From: Phallusia mammillata
Taxonomy: Eukaryota; Chordata; Ascidiacea; Phlebobranchia; Ascidiidae
Assembly: GCA_003260075.1 (NCBI GenBank)
Contig: QLIY01000458.1
Location: 53,129 to 117,128 of the forward strand
Length of the DNA stretch: 64,000 nt
Reading direction: 5' to 3'
Shown piece by piece: positions 24,601 to 54,975 of this stretch. The number at the start of each line of letters is the position of its first letter. Within the stretch, counting starts at the first letter, position 1. The position numbers and the translations under genes were made by a program. The notes beneath the pieces were generated by a model that was given only the letters and a program-made list of their open reading frames with translations, was not told the origin of the DNA and did not search any database.

Positions 24601-26293
24601 TATGCCAAACTTGATGAGTGCAAAGTAAGAAGGAAGTTTTTCTCCGAAAATCTCTAACAAAGTGGTTTATTTTTTGTTGGTGGGCGGGCAATACCTGAAA
24701 TGTGTTCAGTCACAAAGAGTTTACCCCGAACTGGTGGTTTTATTGCAAATCCGTTGATTAATTTTTTACTACTGAGTTGGTGACTCCAACTTAGTTCAAT
24801 CGATCAGGTTTGCTGGATTTTAAACAATATAGTAAAGACAGGATTAGAATAAACAACCTTGTAATCACAAAGTCGCTTGATATTTAACTAACATTTTGAG
24901 GTTAATCAGGAACATCTATAAAACTCTCTTCCGCAGTTAAGATTCTTTTGGGCAATTTTAGGACATTATTTCATCCTGTGCCAATTCTGCAGACAAGCAA
25001 AACTAACAGTGGTATATTGTGACCGGAAATGTAAGCCTTGCGTATTGGCCAACTTATTTATTTCATGGCATGTGGAAATAAAACACATTTGTTTTTTAGG
25101 TTTCACGCTTCTTTGCAGAAATGCTTTTGAAAGATATTGGAAAATTCCATCTCAGTGAATTTATGGAGGTTTGGAAGGAAAGTATGCCACCGGGAATGGT
25201 TGCAGATGAAGGTTATCTCAAGGTCGGAAGTCTGTTGCACAACATGCACCATATGGAATAGAGTTTATTCAAATATCACAGCTAATTTATAAAACAAAAT
25301 CTCAAAATGTTTGTTTGTTTTGCCTGTGTATTACTGATAATTTTTTTATGATTAGGAATACACCCAAAGTAGACAATCATTTTCAGCAGTGCATTTAGTT
25401 TTTCTTTGATAAACTGAATGCTGTAACACTATTCATAAACTTGAAATCTGAATTATTTCTGAAAACTTTTTTCACTTGTATTTAACTTATGTGTTTGATT
25501 TCTATAGGGCCTGGCATTAACAGACACAACCTTGCAGCCGCCTTCAATAAAACTGTTTAAAAGTGAAGATTTGCCCATCGATGTGGAACAACGGTTCGAT
25601 GCTTTGTTCCATGCAAAGGAAAAGTGGGAATTTGGTGAAATAGTTCCATACATAAAGTAAATATGCTAAAAATTCACAACCATTTACAAGTTGGAAGTTT
25701 TATTTTGTTAATTTATGTAAACCTGCAAATGCATTTAAACAAGTTCTTGTTTTTGAAATGCCCCCACTCAGCAGTGGAATTCAAATTTTGTTTGTCAGCC
25801 GGTTCTGTCACAAATGTCATATTTTTCAGTCGGTTCTGTTACAAAAAGTCCATTGACAGTAACTCAGCCGATTCTGTTACAAAAATCCATTGACAGTAAC
25901 CAGTAATGCTAACCAGTCGGTTTTGTTACAAAAAGTCCATTGACAGTAACCAGTAATGCTAACCGGTTCGCTGATCTCAAAACGTGAGACGGTTCTATAG
26001 AACCGGTGCGAACTGGCTGAATTTCACCACTGCCCCCACGTTATTGTAAAAAAACTCAGTGACATTTAGGCTAATATACTAACAACTGTTTGTCAACTTT
26101 GAATATTTAGTCAGATGTGCATTGCTGGTGGGAATGCTGTTTTACTGACATGTGTTAATTTTGTGAGCTGTTATGTTACAGAGATGTTTGTTTGGACGAA
26201 CTGTCGGTAACTTCCACGTTAACAAAGCATGCGAGGGCATCAACAGGAAAAGATGGAACTAAACTGTTCAGTTCAAGAAAACCACTCACATGA
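19638..26293 (+). CDS. DSCC1: Sister chromatid cohesion protein DCC1
   Basis: Nine exons: 19638-19822, 20757-20940, 21904-22035, 22428-22518, 22891-23038 (or its duplicate 23617-23764), 24534-24624, 25100-25222, 25508-25656, 26182-26293, giving 404 aa. The family pairs with CHTF8 and CHTF18 in an alternative RFC complex that loads or unloads PCNA and supports cohesion at forks. The match to vertebrate DSCC1 runs end to end: LIIRGGSDDAAVLCTEDATY, ASESEVMQFL, SESWNCGKVPV, EFMEVWKESMPPGMV, GLALTD, KWEFGEIVPYI, DGTKLFSSRKPL. The last residues correspond to the human C-terminus that contacts CHTF18. The start ATG was chosen to match the family; upstream in-frame codons are not conserved-looking. 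Exon 5 occurs twice because of the duplication at 22350-23940; using both would break the protein. Confidence 0.95.
19875..20058. mobile_element. hAT-type MITE with perfect 8-bp target duplication
   Basis: Ends CAGTGGTGGGATTCAGCC and GGATCCCACCACTG, flanked on both sides by CCTTTAGA. A related, rearranged copy lies at about 25775-26032. Inside DSCC1 intron 1. Confidence 0.9.
20101..20228. mobile_element. Foldback element, 24-bp near-perfect arms
   Basis: GTTTTTACAAACTGGAGAGC at the left end is repeated inverted as GCTCTCCAGTTTGTAAAAAC at the right end. An 80-bp AT-rich loop separates the arms. DSCC1 intron 1. No coding capacity and no clear target duplication. Confidence 0.7.
21538..21816. 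mobile_element. hAT-type MITE interrupted by G-runs
   Basis: CAGTGGTTCTCAAACTT and AAGTTTGAGAACCACTG are the ends. A 64-base G-run (21614-21677) replaces the interior, and a second run (about 21743-21754) separates two copies of the right end, so the true element is not recoverable. DSCC1 intron 2. Confidence 0.75.
22350..23940 (+). repeat. DSCC1: About 700-bp duplicate containing DSCC1 exon 5
   Basis: Sequence from about 22485 to 23195 (end of exon 4, intron, exon 5, intron) recurs from 23213 to about 23932, starting at the G-run at 23202-23212. The exon 5 copies encode the same residues, apart from synonymous changes. The second copy starts mid exon 4, so it cannot be a second gene. Most likely the alternative haplotype left unmerged. 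Confidence 0.8.
24060..24165 (+). repeat. Short tandem array, about 17-bp unit
   Basis: AAAACCATGTGTAGTAG is repeated about five times with a G-run at about 24128-24141 in the array. Runs of Tyr-Thr-Trp in minus-strand ORFs are products of it. DSCC1 intron 5. Confidence 0.75.
24405..24460 (+). repeat. DSCC1: Truncated duplicate of DSCC1 exon 6
   Basis: CAGCTTTGTCGTCAAACACT...TATGGAA matches the first 36 bp of the real exon at 24534 and stops at a G-run (about 24446-24457), after which upstream intron sequence repeats. Not a usable exon. Confidence 0.75.
25775..26032. mobile_element. Rearranged hAT MITE relative
   Basis: CAGTGGAATTCAAATTTTG at the left and TGGCTGAATTTCACCACTG at the right match the ends of the element at 19875, in inverted orientation inside. 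The internal GTTACAAAAAGTCCATTGAC block is repeated about three times. DSCC1 intron 8. Confidence 0.65.
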
Positions 26294-27208
26294 TTTGGTG
26301 GAAAAAATGAGGAAAAATGTCCAAGAGTTGGTTTCTCTCCAAGAGAAGGAAAAAGCTAACTGGCGAGATATCATCATGATGGAATACTTTTTATCATTGA
26401 ATTTAATCGGCCAACTAAACGTTAGCCTGTTTATATGCTTTTCGATCTCAAGAGTTTTGTAAATGAGTTTCAGCATTACAAATATATTAACACTGCCTGA
26501 ATAGCTTTTATGCCACAAGGTGTGTGTTGATTATAGTCTAAAGCCATCCAAGAAAATTGCTCCTGGATTATGTTTTCCTTAAAGTGTAGTACAATTCCAA
26601 ATCGACCTTCCGGGGGGGGGGTCCAAGAAAATTGCTCATGGATTATGTTTTCCTTAAAGTGTAGTACAATTCCAAATCGACCTTCCTTACCCTGCATGAA
26701 TTAACCATTTTTTGGTTCAAAGCAGATACCAAGTTTTGTCCCAGCTTTAGGTGCCTGTTAAAATCTACCAAAAAGCAGAGGAATGCATATATGTCGCAAC
26801 TCGAAAGTTTGACTTTCACAAAGAAATATAATTCGTTGCATTTGTTTTTAAACTGGGATGCAAGGCATGTTCCCCTGGGAGTGTGACAATGTTGACTAAT
26901 TATGGAATACTAGTTACTTTAGGCAAAATACAACAAGGAAGATGCAAAAACTGTTTGATGGGGTGCAGTCTAGGGAAAAGGAGCATAAACGTTTCGCAAC
27001 GGGGCATAATAGAGTAGCACCAGTACAAATTATCTTTCTCCTGGAAGCTGCTAAATTCATTGACACAACTCGACATCAAGACAAATTTTATTATTTCTAT
27101 GGACAGTGCTAACGCGTTTATGATGTCACGAAGCAGCATTGTTACCAAACAAAAAAATCATGATCGTCATCAGGCAATGACGCAGGTAACAACCGATAAT
27201 ACACCGTG

Positions 27209-27716
27209 ATGACGTCACGCAACAGCAATCATGCAAACGAGGGACAGTCCCCAAACCACAAGCGGACCGGTATATGAATTGGGCGTTCGATTCGGAGCCA
27301 GTGAGTGTTGGCGCGAATTGCACACGACAGCGTTTTTAAAAGTAAACAAGTCGTTTGTGGCGTCATAAGGCGTATCAAGACATTTGTGACGTAATAAGGT
27401 GATTCCAAACAACGTTATGACGCATTTTCACAGTTTTGTCAAGCAGGATGTACATGAGATGAATTAACAAGTGTCCTAATTCATTGTTTGCTTAAAAATA
27501 AATTTACCAAGCGCTGCTTTTACTAACACGTTTTGCGCGAAACTGTACATAAATATCTTTTTTATATGACGTCAAACATTGACCGGACCACTCCCGAAAC
27601 GCCACGTCGCATAAATAATGAAAATGCGAACAAAATAAATAAAACACATCGATTGCTCGGCCGCACGAGTGAATTACAACAGACTATGACGTCACTATCG
27701 AGCTTTAGTGACGTCA
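27209..27716. promoter_or_regulatory. Cluster of four TGACGTCA (CRE-type) palindromes
   Basis: TGACGTCA occurs at 27209-27216, 27568-27575, 27687-27694 and 27709-27716 in locally GC-richer sequence. The octamer is the consensus site for CREB/ATF bZIP factors. Four copies in 508 bp is far above chance at this base composition. The nearest ORF (27533-27742) overlaps three of them. Whether this is a promoter or an enhancer is inference. Confidence 0.5.
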
Positions 27717-27742
27717 TTCAGCTAATCCAAGCAACACCATGA
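27533..27742 (+). CDS. Small uncharacterised ORF near CRE cluster
   Basis: Up to 69 codons, or 58 from a second ATG at 27567, ending in TGA. The product is Thr/Asn/Arg-rich with TTPETPRRINNENANKINK and no recognised domain. Its codon content is less AT-biased than the surrounding spacer. CRE-like sites lie inside and upstream. It could equally be the first exon of something or chance. Confidence 0.22.
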   Translation: MRETVHKYLFYMTSNIDRTTPETPRRINNENANKINKTHRLLGRTSELQQTMTSLSSFSDVIQLIQATP

Positions 27743-28478
27743 AAAAAAGTGTTATTGAGCGTTACGTAACAATGGAAATTGTGATATTGCAGAACACTGT
27801 AATTGTTGGTGAATTATACGAGTTGATACAATAAGAATAGTTGCTTAGTGTGCAAGAGTAATATTGTTTAAGGTTTGTACAATTGCATGCACTTCATGAA
27901 ACCAAATCACATTTCGGTAAAAAGTTGACTACACAAAATAAGCTCGGTTAGCTATGAAGCAAAGTTGGTCTGGAAAAATGGTTGGTTTGTGGTATCTAGT
28001 ATTTGGTGAAATTCAATTTCTCTAGGTGCAAAAGCACCAAGCTGCAACTGACCAAGTCATAAACGCACATTTCAACAACAGTTACGCTCATTATGATACT
28101 CATGCAAGAAAAACTCAATTTGCAACATGTTACATACTGATTGCACCGTTTCATGAAGTCTTGCTTCTGTTGTCATTGAATTAAGCCGTTAAAGTTTTTA
28201 GATTTTGGACGTGCAATAAAACTAACTGCACCATATTGAAATAGAATTTTGGTGAAATAGGATTTTCTAATGTTAGTAGGCAAGAAAAATTCAAGACTTT
28301 TTTTGACATAACCACCAAAATTTAAATAAATATTCAATCATTTTTGCCATTGAAACATATCAGAAAAATCATTACGCAGGAATTGGCTTTTTGAAAACAA
28401 CTTTTTGTTGTTTTAGAAAATCTGCCAACCTTCATAGCATAACTAATCTACAACAATTAAACTAACTACACGTGAATA

Positions 28479-48357
<19,879 letters not shown>

Positions 48358-48514
48358 TGTTATTATTATGTTGGGGTTCAGTATTTACAAATTTATCCTA
48401 AACTGACCCTGAAACGAATTAGCAATAAATTATGGTAAAATCTCATGGTAGAAAATTCCTGAAGTTCTTAACTGAATCCATTTTTAGCAATATGAGTAAT
48501 GACTTCTTTTTAAA

Positions 48515-48755
48515 ACAAAATGATAATTTATATTGAATTCGTTACATATATATATTTATCATTTGTGCAGCATTCACACAGTAGTTTTGATGTAAGTTTT
48601 TTGTAACTTTCCTAAAATTATAAACAAGGGGGGGGGGCAAAACAAAATGATAATTTATATTGAATTCGTTACATATATTTAGCATTTGTGCAGCATTCAC
48701 AAAGTAGTTTTGATGTAAGTTTTTTGTAACTTTCCTAAAATTATAAACAAACCAA
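48515..48755. repeat. Duplicate upstream of the kinesin start
   Basis: About 110 bp (AAAACAAAATGATAATTTATA...) recurs after a G-run at about 48629-48637. Likely 5' UTR or intron of the kinesin gene. Confidence 0.7.
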
Positions 48756-49399
48756 GTGTTTGTCCAAAAAAAAAACACATATAATAAATCACAAATAATA
48801 TTTCTTCTGCCAAATGTTGGGGCTTGAACGTACATCCTATTGATTTCCATCACTTTCGTCCTGTTGTTGCTTAGTACAAAGCCAAACAATTAAACGTTAC
48901 AAAATAACAATACCGTAAACATCTTCTGTGATGATTTTCACCAGCAATAATATTAAAATTCTAGCTATTATTGCAGAAATTGGTCGGTTTTTGTCTCAAT
49001 TGTATGGGTAATAACTAATAAACCAAACAAGCAAATTTCTCGCTTATTCCTCAGGCAAATACGTTTCAGCAATGACAACAATTAAGTCGCCGACAGCGTT
49101 TGCCTTTCGAACAAATAACAATTTGTGCATTGTTACGTAGACAAAGCCAGATGATCGCTGTGTAATTTTTTCGTTTTCCACAGCGGTTAAGCTTCAACAT
49201 AGAAATAAAAATTGCTTTTCAACAATTTTGCGTGCATGTGTATTATGTGTATCTTTGATTAAATTCCACTGACCTTGGGTGTGTAAGTTTCAAAACATAT
49301 GCAGAAAATATTAAGGGGGGGGGGAATTTCACTGACCTTGGGTGTGTAAGTTTCAAAACATATGCAGAAAATATTAACAACGACATTATCTCTACTTAC

Positions 49400-49459
49400 C
49401 TGTTTATGATTTTTTGACGTGTTAACTTTTGGGTTCAACTTTTTTATCTGTACTGCCAT
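49400..49459 (-). CDS. First coding exon candidate, divergent from TMEM220
   Basis: ATG followed by 20 codons (basic, MAVQIKKLNPKVNTSKNHKQ) and a strong donor CAG/GTAAGT. Downstream exons are not identified; sequence near 49259-49380 is duplicated around a G-run (about 49315-49323), which may have cost an exon. Splicing directly to the kinesin 5' UTR acceptor near 48409 would hit a stop. It could be an upstream ORF of the kinesin transcript or the start of another gene. Confidence 0.3.
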
Positions 49460-49704
49460 TTTTATTAGTCAAACTATTTTCCGATTAGCACTTTAAATTG
49501 TTTGTTCAAATATAGATGGACAATGCTAATGAAAAACCTTGCTTGAAAAGAGTTTCAAAACGATTGTCGAAAAATTTCTATTCCACACATAATTTATTGA
49601 TGAGTCAACAAACATGTGAGATGACTCATCAATTTAACGAGACAAAACAAATTCTAAAAAAGAAATTTTGCTCTTTATCGCAGTTATATTTGTTAAACGG
49701 AAAA

Positions 49705-51296
49705 ATGACCTTGTTTCAATGCGTCCACTTTCTTGGTGCTGCTTTCTTTACACTTGCAGCATATGTTCAGGTACGTTTCAAATTTCCATCGCATCATTCC
49801 CATGTTATTTGTTGTGCAAATTACAACCTCTTAAAAATTACAACTTTATTTTTTATGTGCAGAAAAACGACCCAGATCCCGAAATTTGGGCGGTAAGAAT
49901 CTATTATAACTATTAAGCAACATAAATATTTGCTCGTCTTTTAAGCACGACTTACATTAAAACTGATTTTTGATTGTAAACGTTTAAGTTGGTTTTCTAT
50001 ATTATGCTATAATTTAGGCTATTGCCAAAGAAATAATTTTTGCAAATGTAATATTTTTTTATTACTAGACAATCTATCTTCTTCCTGCACTTTTGTCACT
50101 TGCCACCGCTATTCAGCCAGAATTTACAGGTACCTATCCTCCAAATGTTTTGTGCTTTTTCCCAAAGACTTCCAAGTGATTCTGTTTAATTACAAGTTCA
50201 CGAAGATTTTTATTGTAATAAATTAGAATATACAATAAACCAAAATATTAACCAACGAAAGGATACAGTTTGGAATTCAGTATGTAGTAAAAATTTGTGA
50301 TTAAGTGGATTTTTGCCAAAAAATTACCAAGAATCATTTGTACATTTTATGTATTAATGTCACATTTTTTGGATTGCCCTTTTAAGTTACATTCTCATTT
50401 GTTGAGGGGGGGGGGGCAGTTTGGAATTCAGTATGTAGTAAAAATTTGTGATCAAGTGGATTTTTGCCAAAATCATTTGTTCATTTTATGTATTAACGTC
50501 ACATTTTTTGGATTGCCCTTTTAAGTTACATTCTCATTTGTTGAGTTGTTTAGAAAGCAAGTTCATTCGTCATGTCAACGAAATGATCATAGTTGGTTAC
50601 TGCATTTTTGGAGGAATAATTTTAGATTACTCTTACAAATTCGAGGAAGACATTTTTCACTGGATTATTCATGATGAGGCTGGAAGGTAGGACATCTATA
50701 ATTATTTTATAATAGTGTACTAATCTAAAATAGATCTAGTGTGTGCTATTCTAGACATTTGAAAGTCATTTTAATCCAGAAATACTGTTGTATACACTTG
50801 TGTACTCTGTATGTACTCTTTTAGGCATTCTTACTGCACCTAAAATTTATGACAATTTTTTGAAACTATTCATATCTTATCAAGTGGTCAACAGGAAATC
50901 TGTGCATATGTTCCAATAACACAAACCCTTTGGATTCAGTATTCGATACTGCATATCTCTAGCCATGGCAGACAATAATATACATGCTGTATCAGGGAAT
51001 ACAAGTTTTTTGTTTACAGGGAATTTGGTGGCTTACTTATTGTATCCTTATGGACAGGTCTAATGCATGGGTCAAGCAGGTAATATTAAACAGCAATGAT
51101 AAAATAATGAAAGGATATGAAACATTGGGGTTTATTTTGCAGATCACCCACTACAAAGTTTTTAATTATGTCATCGATGATTATTTTGGTTCCGGCAATC
51201 TTCTGGGGTTACATATACTTCAATAAAGCTTACAGAAAAATGTGGCCAAAACATTGCCAAACTGCCCTCTACCCTGACTTTATGCGTGCCAGTTGA
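49705..51296 (+). CDS. TMEM220: TMEM220-like membrane protein, copy 1
   Basis: Six exons: 49705-49770, 49863-49892 (10 codons), 50069-50129, 50554-50686, 51020-51079, 51143-51296, phases consistent, 167 aa (the human protein has 160). TMEM220 is a small multi-pass membrane protein of poorly known function. Four hydrophobic segments are visible: GAAFFTLAAYVQ, IYLLPALLSLATA, MIIVGYCIFGGIIL, and IILVPAIFWGYIYF. Family marks are NDPDPEIWA, the EAGREFGGLLIV segment after the third helix, and the closing YIYFNKAYRKMWPKHCQTALYP. The frame is open upstream to an ATG at 49516, but the second copy has a 5-bp net difference there that breaks it, so MTLFQC is preferred as the start. Confidence 0.88.
50265..50545 (+). 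repeat. Intron duplicate around a G-run
   Basis: About 130 bp (CAGTTTGGAATTCAGTATGTA...) in TMEM220 intron 3 recurs after the G-run at about 50405-50416. In gene copy 2 the same intron holds only one version, direct evidence that the second is extra. Confidence 0.85.
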
Positions 51297-51482
51297 AATG
51301 TTTATTTGTTTTCATATAATCCTGCCTTTGACTTCTTTGGCTTTGTTGCATTGTATGTTACCCATATATTCAGAGACATTTTTACTTTGTTAGGTGCCTT
51401 ATGTTTTTATTTATTTATCTAGATTGTGTTTTCATGTGCAAGGAAAGTTGTATTGTGTGTTCGCAAAAATGTTGTTTTATTT

Positions 51483-52165
51483 GAACATAAATTTTACAAA
51501 ACCTGAAATACACAGACTATTTGTACAATCTTGAGGTGCGCTTTGTACCTCGCTTGGTAACCTTTTTTCGTGCAACGTAGCTTAAAAATAGTGCAGGTAA
51601 CTCTCTTTGGTGCGATTAAACTCAGAATGGGGGGGGGGAACTTAGGACAGTATACTATTCTATAATATGTAAATAGAATCTCAAATTCCACAATAATATT
51701 ACTATAAAAAAGGTAAACCGAATCTAGAAATACATTTATTTTTGTCTTTTGAGCATTTTATTTACTGCACATAAAATTTGTATCAAATGTGGTTACAAAA
51801 CTACTGTTATCCATACCTTAACAATTATGGTGAACAAGAAATTAGTTTCAGCAACACAAACCCTTAGACTTCAGTGTTCTAAACTGCCCATTCCTAAATA
51901 TGGCTGACACCAAAATATATATTCTGTATCATGGAATACAACTTTTTTTTTGTTTTACAGGGAATTTGGTGGCTTACTTATTGTATCCTTATGGACTGGC
52001 CTAATGCATGGGTCAAGCAGGTAATATTAAACAGCAATGGAACATTTAAATACGATAAAAAGGAATGAAATATTGACATTTAATTTGCAGGTCTGCCACT
52101 ACAAAGTTTTTAATCATGTCATCGATGATTATTTTGGTTCCGGCAATCTTCTGGGGTTACATATA
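51483..52165 (+). repeat. TMEM220: Partial third TMEM220 segment (exons 5-6)
   Basis: After a G-run at about 51629-51637, sequence 51638-52165 matches 53138-53663 of copy 2: intron 4, exon 5 (51959-52019) and the start of exon 6, which stops mid exon at the N at 52166. It cannot make a protein alone and does not belong in copy 1. Best explained as a third overlapping contig end. Confidence 0.8.
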
Positions 52166-52279
52166 NCATAATTTATTGATGAGTCAACAAACATGTGAGA
52201 TGACTCATCAATTTTGCCGAGACAAAACAAATTCTTAAAGTTTTGCCTTTTATTGCAGTTATATTTGTTAAACGGAAAA

Positions 52280-53733
52280 ATGACCTTGTTTCAATGCGTT
52301 CACTTTCTTGGTGCTGCTTTCTTTGCACTTGCAGCATATGTTCAGGTACGTTTCAAAAATGTTATTTGTTTTGCAAATAACAATCTCATTTTCTTTTATA
52401 TGCAGAGAAATGACCCAGATCCCGAAATTTGGGCGGTAAGCATCTATTTTAACCATTAAGCAACATATCTGCTAATTATCTGCTCATCTTTTAAGCTGTC
52501 TTAAAGCATGGCGCACATGAAACCTACTTTCTCATTGTATATGTCTAAGTTGGTTTTCATTAACATAATATAAATTGTTGCAAAGGAATTTATGCAAATG
52601 TAATGTTTCCCACAATTTTTACTAGACAATCTATCTTCTTCCTGCATTTCTGTCACTTGCCACTGCTATTCAGCCAGAATTTACAGGTACCTATCCTCCA
52701 AATGTTTTGTGCTTTTTCCCAAAGACTTCCAAGTGATTATGTTTAATTACAAGTTCACAAAGATTTTAATTGCATTAAATTAGAATATACAATAAACCAA
52801 AAGATTAACCAATGAAAGGATACAGTTTGGAATTCAGTATGTAGTAAAAATTTGTGATTAAGTGGATTTTTGCCAAAATCATTTGTTCATTTTATGTATT
52901 AACGTCACATTTTTTGGATTGCCCTTTTAAGTTACATTCTCATTTGTTGAGTTGTTTAGAAAGCAAGTTCATTCGTCATGTCAACGAAATGATCATAGTT
53001 GGTTACTGCATTTTTGGAGGAATAATTTTAGATTATTCTTACAAATTCGAGGAAGACATTTTTCACTGGATCATCCATGATGAAGCTGGAAGGTAGGACA
53101 TTTATAATTATTTCAGATCTTCTTAATGTGGAATATGCAATTTAGGACAGTATACTATTCTATAATATGTAAATAGAATCTAAAATTCCACAATAATATT
53201 ACTATAAAAAAGGTAAACCGAATCTAGAAATACATTTATTTTTGTCTTTTGAGCATTTTATCTACTGCACATAAAATTTGTATCAAATGTGGTTACAAAA
53301 CTACTGTTATCCATACCTTAACAATTATGGTGAACAGTTTCAGCAACACAAACCCTTAGACTTCAGTGTTCTAAACTGCCCATTCCTAAATATGGCTGAC
53401 ACCAAAATATATATTCTGTATTATGGAATACAACTTTTTTGTTTTACAGGGAATTTGGTGGCTTACTTATTGTATCCTTATGGACAGGTCTAATGCATGG
53501 GTCAAGCAGGTAATATTAAACAGCAATGGAACATTTAAATACGATAAAAAGGAATGAAATATTGACATTTAATTTGCAGGTCTGCCACTACAAAGTTTTT
53601 AATCATGTCATCGATGATTATTTTGGTTCCGGCAATCTTCTGGGGTTACATATACTTCAATAAAGCTTACAGAAAAATGTGGCCAAAACATTGCCAAACT
53701 GCCCTCTACCCTGACTTTATGCGTGCCAGTTGA
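52280..53733 (+). CDS. TMEM220: TMEM220-like membrane protein, copy 2
   Basis: Exons 52280-52345, 52406-52435, 52626-52686, 52960-53092, 53450-53509, 53580-53733, same phases and 167 aa as copy 1. Coding differences are few: FFALAAYVQ for FFTLAAYVQ, RNDPD for KNDPD, RSATT for RSPTT. Introns and the 3' UTR are also closely similar, including the sequence after the stop. The copy begins just after an N at 52166 that joins it to a truncated fragment of itself. So it may be the second allele of one locus rather than a paralogue; read depth would decide. Confidence 0.85.
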
Positions 53734-53967
53734 AATGTTTATTTGTTTTCATATAATCCTGCCTTTGACTTCTTTGGCTTTGTTGCATTGTATGTTACCC
53801 ATATATTCAGAGACATTTTTACTTTGTTAGGTGCCTTATGTTTTTATTTATTTATCTAGATTGTGTTTTCATGTGCAAGGAAAGTTGTATTGTGTGTTCG
53901 CAAAAATGTTGTTTTATTTGAACATAAATTTTACAAAACCTTAAATACACAGACTATTTGTACAATC

Positions 53968-54505
53968 TTAAGGTGCCTCCGGGTGCCTTCGAATACTACA
54001 GGTGCGCTTTGTACCTCGCTTGGTAACCTTTTTTCGTGCAACGTAGTTTAAAAATAGTGCAGGTAACTCTCTTTGGTGCGATTAAACTCAGAATAGGTAC
54101 GACGTAAGTCGAAAATACTGCAGCTGTCCTGTTTTTATGCGTCAAATCGTAAATACTGCAGTTAACGTTAAAACACGCAAATAATGCTGGAAAAGTGTTA
54201 CGATAGTCCCAACACACAACCAAAACCCTAAACTCTGAACCCTAAACCTAACCCTAACCCTAACCCTAACCCTAACCCTAACCCCAACCCCAACCCTAAC
54301 CCTACCTTAAAAACAGTACATACAGCATTATTACGTTACGTCGCAGTAACTACGAGTTTACTCGTTTCAAAAAAGGTTACCTGCACTATTTACGGGCTTT
54401 GTTGAATTAGAACGAGTTACCTGTAGTTTACCAAGCGAAGTACCCAGCGGACCAAGCGCACCTAGCGCACCTGCAGTTTTCGAAGGCACCGGGCGCCTAC
54501 TGCTG
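53968..54505. repeat. Inverted repeat enclosing interstitial telomere repeats
   Basis: The left arm (about 53968-54095) carries GGGTGCCTTCGAA, CAGGTGCGCT, CGCTTGGTAA and AATAGTGCAGGTAAC. The right arm (about 54368-54505) carries the same blocks in reverse order and inverted. Between them, after about 130 bp, lies a CCCTAA array (54235-54305) with the degenerate AACCCTAAACTCTG at its edge. No ORF. A version of the left arm lacking about 30 bp follows TMEM220 copy 1 at 51530. Confidence 0.75.
54235..54305 (-). repeat. Telomere-type (TTAGGG)n array
   Basis: About ten CCCTAA units with two CCCCAA variants, that is TTAGGG on the minus strand. It is flanked on both sides by unique-looking sequence, so it is interstitial here, unless the scaffold was joined through a real chromosome end. 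Confidence 0.9.
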
Positions 54506-54804
54506 ATATTTGTTTTTTGTTTATGGTTTGCAAGAAAGCCAACAAATGAAAGAAAGTTGTTAGGCTTAAATATATGTTTGTTAAAAACATTTAAGCTTTT
54601 CATTTTTGATTTTAACAAGAATCTCACACATACTTTCTCCGATTTTTTTAAAAATCATAAATGATGGATATAAAAGCCATTACATGTTAAATAACATGCA
54701 GAAACTGCACTCTGTGTTTAAAAACCTATGGTTATGATGTTCATCAATGCAGCTGGTGACAAGACATTGGTTGTCATAGATTTCACAAATGGGAAATGGT
54801 CGTT

Positions 54805-54975
54805 TTGACATACAAACCTTTCTATTGCCCCAATTTCTGCAATTTTGGACGCACAATTGCGTGCAACAAACCACTAGTAAGCTCCCCCCCCCCTGACATA
54901 CAAACCTTTCTATTGCCCCAATTTCTGCAATTTTGGACGCATAATTGCGTGCAACAAACCACTAGTATATAGCAA
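54805..54975. repeat. Duplicate around a C-run
   Basis: TGACATACAAACCTTTCTAT...AACCACTAGTA at 54805-54880 recurs at 54895-54966. The separator (about 54886-54894) is C, the first of the C-type runs. Confidence 0.8.

Larger units (their letters stand above)
26294..28478. other. Spacer between convergent DSCC1 and KIF5 genes
   Basis: Contains a duplicate of about 26560-26615 after a G-run near 26612-26621, then a GC-richer block (27050-27730) with four TGACGTCA palindromes. A 69-codon ORF at 27533-27742 could be an exon but has no family match. AT-rich sequence follows to the kinesin stop codon. Confidence 0.45.
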
